This document shows, piece after piece, positions 7,524 to 10,069 of a DNA stretch of 10,069 nt (within the stretch, counting starts at the first letter, position 1; each line of letters begins with the position of its first letter). The position numbers and the translations under genes were made by a program. The notes under the pieces are model-generated. The model ran no database searches. It had not been told where the DNA came from and was given only the letters and a program-made list of their open reading frames with translations. Origin of the DNA: JAGMXM01 sp964458325 (GTDB lineage: Bacteria; Verrucomicrobiota; Verrucomicrobiia; Limisphaerales; UBA1319); the NCBI GenBank assembly GCA_964458325.1, contig CAYWIM010000120.1:1-10069 (forward strand). The letters run 5' to 3'.

Positions 7524-7572
7524 TGTTTGTGCCGGCCGGGAAGCGCCCGAATCATTGCCAAAGCCAATAATT

Positions 7573-8757
7573 ATGAAGGTTGAATTCTACGGCCACGTCC
7601 GCCAATACGACAATATCCGATCCGAAATTGACGCCAACATGCAGACCGTGCTGCGGAGCGGCAGCTACGTGCAGGGCCCGATGCTGAAGCGTTTCGAGGC
7701 CGAGCTGGCCGCCTATCACGGGACGAAACACGCCATTGGGGTTGGCAACGGGACGGACGCGATCTGGCTGGCGCTGATGGCCCTCGGGATCGGACCTGGG
7801 GACGAGGTCATCACGCATGCGAACACCTTTTTCGCGACGGCGGAGGCGATCTGGATTGCCGGGGCCACGGCGGTGTTCGTCGATTGCTGCCCGAAGACGA
7901 AGTGCATCTGCCCCGATCAGATCGAGGCGGCGATCACGCCCAAGACCAAGGCGATCATCCCGGTTCATCTCTATGGCCAATGCGCGGACATGCCGGCGAT
8001 CAAGCGCATTGCCGACAAGCACAACCTCCGCCTGATCGAGGACAACGCGCAGGCGATCGGCGCCCACGGGCCCGGCTTCAAGATCGGCCATCTGAGCGAT
8101 GCGGCCACGACCAGCTTCATCATCCAGAAGAACCTCGGGACCTTCGGCGACGGCGGGGCGGTGGTGACGAATTGCCCGAAAATGGACGCGGCGATTCGCA
8201 GGCTGCGAAACCACGGATCGACGGCCCGCAACGTCCACAGCTACGGGTTCAACAGCCGGCTGGACGATCTGCATGCCGGGGTTCTGAGCGCGAAGCTCAA
8301 GCACATTGATGCCTGGAACGACCTGCGCCGCCGCTGGGCGGCTCGGTATACCGCCGGCCTGCAGGCTTGCCGGACGATCGATCTGCCCGTCGAGCTGCCC
8401 GGCTACCGCCATATCTTCCATCTCTATGTGATCGAGACCAAGAGACCCGAGTGGCGGGACGAGCTGGTGGATTTCCTGGTCAAGAACGGGGTGGATGCCA
8501 AGACGCATTACTCGATCGCGATCCACAAGCAGGGGGGCTATCCGTGGGGCAAGGGCGCCCGGATCGCCGGCAGCCTCGCCAATGCCGAGGCCAACGCCGC
8601 CTGCTGCGTCAGCCTCCCGATGTTCCCCGAGCTGCGCGAGGACGAAGTGGATTACGTGATCGATCTGGTGAAGAAATGGGATGCCCAGCACGCGGCTCAA
8701 GCGCCGGCGGGCAAAGGTCCAGCCCAGAGCGGCGCACTCTGCCCCTGCTGCCGGTAG
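7573..8757 (+). CDS. DegT/DnrJ/EryC1/StrS family sugar aminotransferase
   Basis: This 394-residue protein is a PLP-dependent aminotransferase of the family that aminates keto-sugars on nucleotide or phosphate carriers. Visible landmarks are GVGNGTDAIWLAL (56-68), the PLP-phosphate region; GDEVITHANTFFATA (76-90); EDNAQAIGA (156-164), with D157 expected to contact the pyridine nitrogen; and SFIIQKNLGTFGDGGAVVT (181-199), with K186 as the Schiff-base lysine. The start at 7573 is chosen because MKVEFYGHV begins the family-like sequence; an in-frame ATG at 7516 would add 19 low-quality residues. No Shine-Dalgarno sequence is visible. The C-terminus carries an unusual extension after about residue 370, Ala/Gly-rich and ending CPCCR. 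The gene is followed after 7 bases by a Gfo/Idh oxidoreductase, suggesting one operon and a shared keto-sugar pathway, as in WbpB/WbpE or NtdC/NtdA pairs. The actual sugar is unknown. Confidence 0.94.
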   Translation: MKVEFYGHVRQYDNIRSEIDANMQTVLRSGSYVQGPMLKRFEAELAAYHGTKHAIGVGNGTDAIWLALMALGIGPGDEVITHANTFFATAEAIWIAGATAVFVDCCPKTKCICPDQIEAAITPKTKAIIPVHLYGQCADMPAIKRIADKHNLRLIEDNAQAIGAHGPGFKIGHLSDAATTSFIIQKNLGTFGDGGAVVTNCPKMDAAIRRLRNHGSTARNVHSYGFNSRLDDLHAGVLSAKLKHIDAWNDLRRRWAARYTAGLQACRTIDLPVELPGYRHIFHLYVIETKRPEWRDELVDFLVKNGVDAKTHYSIAIHKQGGYPWGKGARIAGSLANAEANAACCVSLPMFPELREDEVDYVIDLVKKWDAQHAAQAPAGKGPAQSGALCPCCR

Positions 8758-8764
8758 ACAGCTT

Positions 8765-9835
8765 ATGACCACCTACAGCGTTCTCGTTGTCGGAATGGGC
8801 AAGAGAGGCATGCATCATGCCGCCACCTTCAACGCCAATCCCCGGTTCCGGGTGACTGGCCTGTGCGACATCGACGCGGCGCGGCTCGAGGCGGCGGCCG
8901 CCAAGCTCGGGAATCCGCGGACGGGCTCCGACGCGGGGGCACTGGCGCGCGAGCTGCGGCCGGATGTATTCTGTTTCTGCACCTTGCCAGGCCTGCGGAT
9001 GCCAATGATCCGGGCGGCCATCGAGGCGGGCGCGAAGCTCATCGCATTCGAGAAGCCCGTGGCGCTGACGAGCGCCGAGCTGTTCGAGATGCGCCGCCTG
9101 ATCCAGTCGGCCGGCGCCAAGGCGGTAGTCAGCCACCAGCATCGCTACGGGGTCCATTACCGGAAGGTGAAGGAGATCATTGCCAGCGGCGCCTTGGGCC
9201 GGGTTCATACCGTTTACGGAACTGCGACCGGCTGGATGACCCACATGCTGTCGCACCTGATCGACTACACCCGTTGGTATAACGACAACGCGCCGGCCAC
9301 GTGGGCGATGGCGCAGGCCGCCGGCCAGATCAAGCTCGCCGACAACCACCCGTCGCCCGATTACATCGCCGGATTTGTCCAGTTCGCCAACGGGGTGCGA
9401 GGCATCTACGAGTGCGGGGCCGGCGCGCCGGACCAGCCCGAGGTTGCCAAGTGGTGGGGCAAATGCCGGATGGGGGCCCAGGGGACGGAGGGATTTGCCG
9501 AGGTGCTGACCAACGGCGGCTGGCGGGCGGTGACCCGAGGCGGCGGCTTCCAGTCCGGCGAGGGCGCCATGAACTACGAGCTCGACATGCCCCCCTACAT
9601 CCAGGACATGGCCGTCTGGCTCGATGACGACCGGCAGCCGCATCCCTGCAACCTTGAACAGGCGTGCCAGGGAGCGGAGATCATGTTCGCGTTGCAGCGC
9701 TCGGCCGCCGAGGGCGGACAGATCGACTTGCCGCTAACCGCTGGGGCGGATGAACAGTCGATGCTGAAGACAAAAGTGCCTGACCGGCCCGCGCGGGTCT
9801 CGTGCGAGTCGAATCGGAAGGAATTCGGTCTGTAG
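8765..9835 (+). CDS. Gfo/Idh/MocA family NAD(P)-dependent oxidoreductase
   Basis: This 356-residue protein has the two-domain Gfo/Idh/MocA layout. The N-terminal Rossmann fold shows VLVVGMGKRG (6-15) and an acidic residue after the second strand (D35 in CDID). The family motif EKP lies at 96-98, with K97 the expected catalytic lysine. The C-terminal domain carries HLIDYTRW (164-171), where H164 and D167 match the usual active-site histidine region. The core ends near QIDLPL (319-324); a 32-residue tail with RPARVSCESNRKEF follows. Such enzymes oxidise or reduce sugar hydroxyl/keto groups with NAD(P). The start at 8765 is the ATG just before the Rossmann strand; the frame is open upstream to 8681 inside the aminotransferase gene, but that part does not look like coding for this protein. 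With the aminotransferase it probably supplies a keto-sugar for amination. Substrate and cofactor preference cannot be read from sequence alone. Confidence 0.94.
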   Translation: MTTYSVLVVGMGKRGMHHAATFNANPRFRVTGLCDIDAARLEAAAAKLGNPRTGSDAGALARELRPDVFCFCTLPGLRMPMIRAAIEAGAKLIAFEKPVALTSAELFEMRRLIQSAGAKAVVSHQHRYGVHYRKVKEIIASGALGRVHTVYGTATGWMTHMLSHLIDYTRWYNDNAPATWAMAQAAGQIKLADNHPSPDYIAGFVQFANGVRGIYECGAGAPDQPEVAKWWGKCRMGAQGTEGFAEVLTNGGWRAVTRGGGFQSGEGAMNYELDMPPYIQDMAVWLDDDRQPHPCNLEQACQGAEIMFALQRSAAEGGQIDLPLTAGADEQSMLKTKVPDRPARVSCESNRKEFGL

Positions 9836-9902
9836 CTAATCCGGAATTCCTGGAAGAGATCAGAAGCAAGTCGCTGGATCCGAGTTGATTAGATCGTTTT
9901 AA

Positions 9903-10052
9903 GCCGGAGATATTGCCCCGTGCCACCATTACTCGGGGCGCAAGCCGATGATTCTGGCCTCGCATCTGGGTCAGATGCAGACCCTGCTGGGCCAGAAGCC
10001 GGATCTGACGTTGAAACGGAAGTTCCATGAGGTTTTGAGGTGGAAAAGCTGA
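9903..10052 (+). pseudogene. Possible short gene fragment (unrecognised)
   Basis: After TAA at 9900-9902 a plus-strand frame reads 49 codons to TGA at 10050-10052. The only ATG early in it is at 9948, which would give 34 residues beginning MILASHLGQMQTLLGQ. The composition looks protein-like (CHHYSGRKP, then LTLKRKFHEVLRW), but no family is recognised and no ribosome-binding site precedes the ATG. It could be a decayed 3' end of a gene or chance. The preceding stretch, 9836-9902, is more AT-rich and shows no clear terminator. The window ends in TTATTTTTT, but no stable stem precedes it. Confidence 0.25.
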
Positions 10053-10069
10053 TTTGAGCCTTATTTTTT

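Larger units (their letters stand above)
7011..7572. other. Repeat-bearing intergenic region between hrpB and the aminotransferase gene
   Basis: This 562-base gap separates two divergent genes and is long for a compact bacterial region. It contains three direct copies of the 17-base repeat (7108, 7233, 7311), a degenerate 43-44-base repeat (7252-7295 and 7350-7392), a C-rich tract (7182-7194) and a hairpin at 7507-7523. Open frames here, such as a minus-strand one from 7517 to 7251, are short, start without a ribosome-binding site and run through the repeats, so I do not call them genes. Promoters for both flanking genes should lie here, but no strong -35/-10 pair stands out. Confidence 0.7.

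Noticed and set aside
7552..8772. 406-codon minus-strand open frame opposite the aminotransferase gene
   Set aside because: The plus strand encodes an intact PLP enzyme with its catalytic lysine; the reverse frame is a composition artefact.
8609..9643. 344-codon minus-strand open frame opposite the oxidoreductase gene
   Set aside because: The Rossmann, EKP and HxxD motifs are all on the plus strand; the reverse frame shows no domain.
10041..10069. Intrinsic terminator at the window end (TTATTTTTT)
   Set aside because: No stable GC-rich stem precedes the T-tract, and the window stops there, so it cannot be evaluated.

Overview
This is a GC-rich bacterial window with five intact protein genes. 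Its gene content and protein style (a Tat-exported DUF362 protein, a large secreted DUF5117/DUF4953-type zinc metalloprotease, many Gfo/Idh-type features) suggest a Planctomycetota- or Acidobacteriota-like chromosome. That placement is an inference from protein style and no marker gene fixes it.

Layout. Positions 1-386 hold no convincing intact gene: one copy of a 17-base repeat (inverted relative to the other copies), the 3' tail of a broken reading frame and a small hairpin. On the minus strand, 387-1472 encodes the DUF362 protein. On the plus strand, 1588-4458 encodes a secreted metzincin-type protease; the two are divergent across 115 bases. The minus-strand helicase gene hrpB (4476-7010) converges on the protease gene with 17 bases between the stops. 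The 562-base gap 7011-7572 carries three direct copies of the repeat, a second, degenerate 43-44-base repeat and a hairpin. A two-gene plus-strand operon follows: a DegT/DnrJ/EryC1/StrS aminotransferase (7573-8757) and, 7 bases later, a Gfo/Idh/MocA oxidoreductase (8765-9835). The last 234 bases hold only a possible 3' gene fragment.

How the genes fit together. The aminotransferase and oxidoreductase form a natural pair for amino-sugar synthesis: one enzyme oxidises a sugar hydroxyl to a ketone, the other aminates it. The DUF362 protein and the metalloprotease are both exported and could share control from their common upstream region. HrpB looks like an unrelated housekeeping-type helicase.

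The most unusual signal is the repeat family with core GGTGACAGGTTCATAGT: one copy at 34-50 on the minus strand and three at 7108-7327 on the plus strand. Together they bracket the DUF362-protease-hrpB block. They resemble transposase-binding ends or a small dispersed repeat, but no transposase is visible. I see no CRISPR array, tRNA, rRNA or recognisable defence system.
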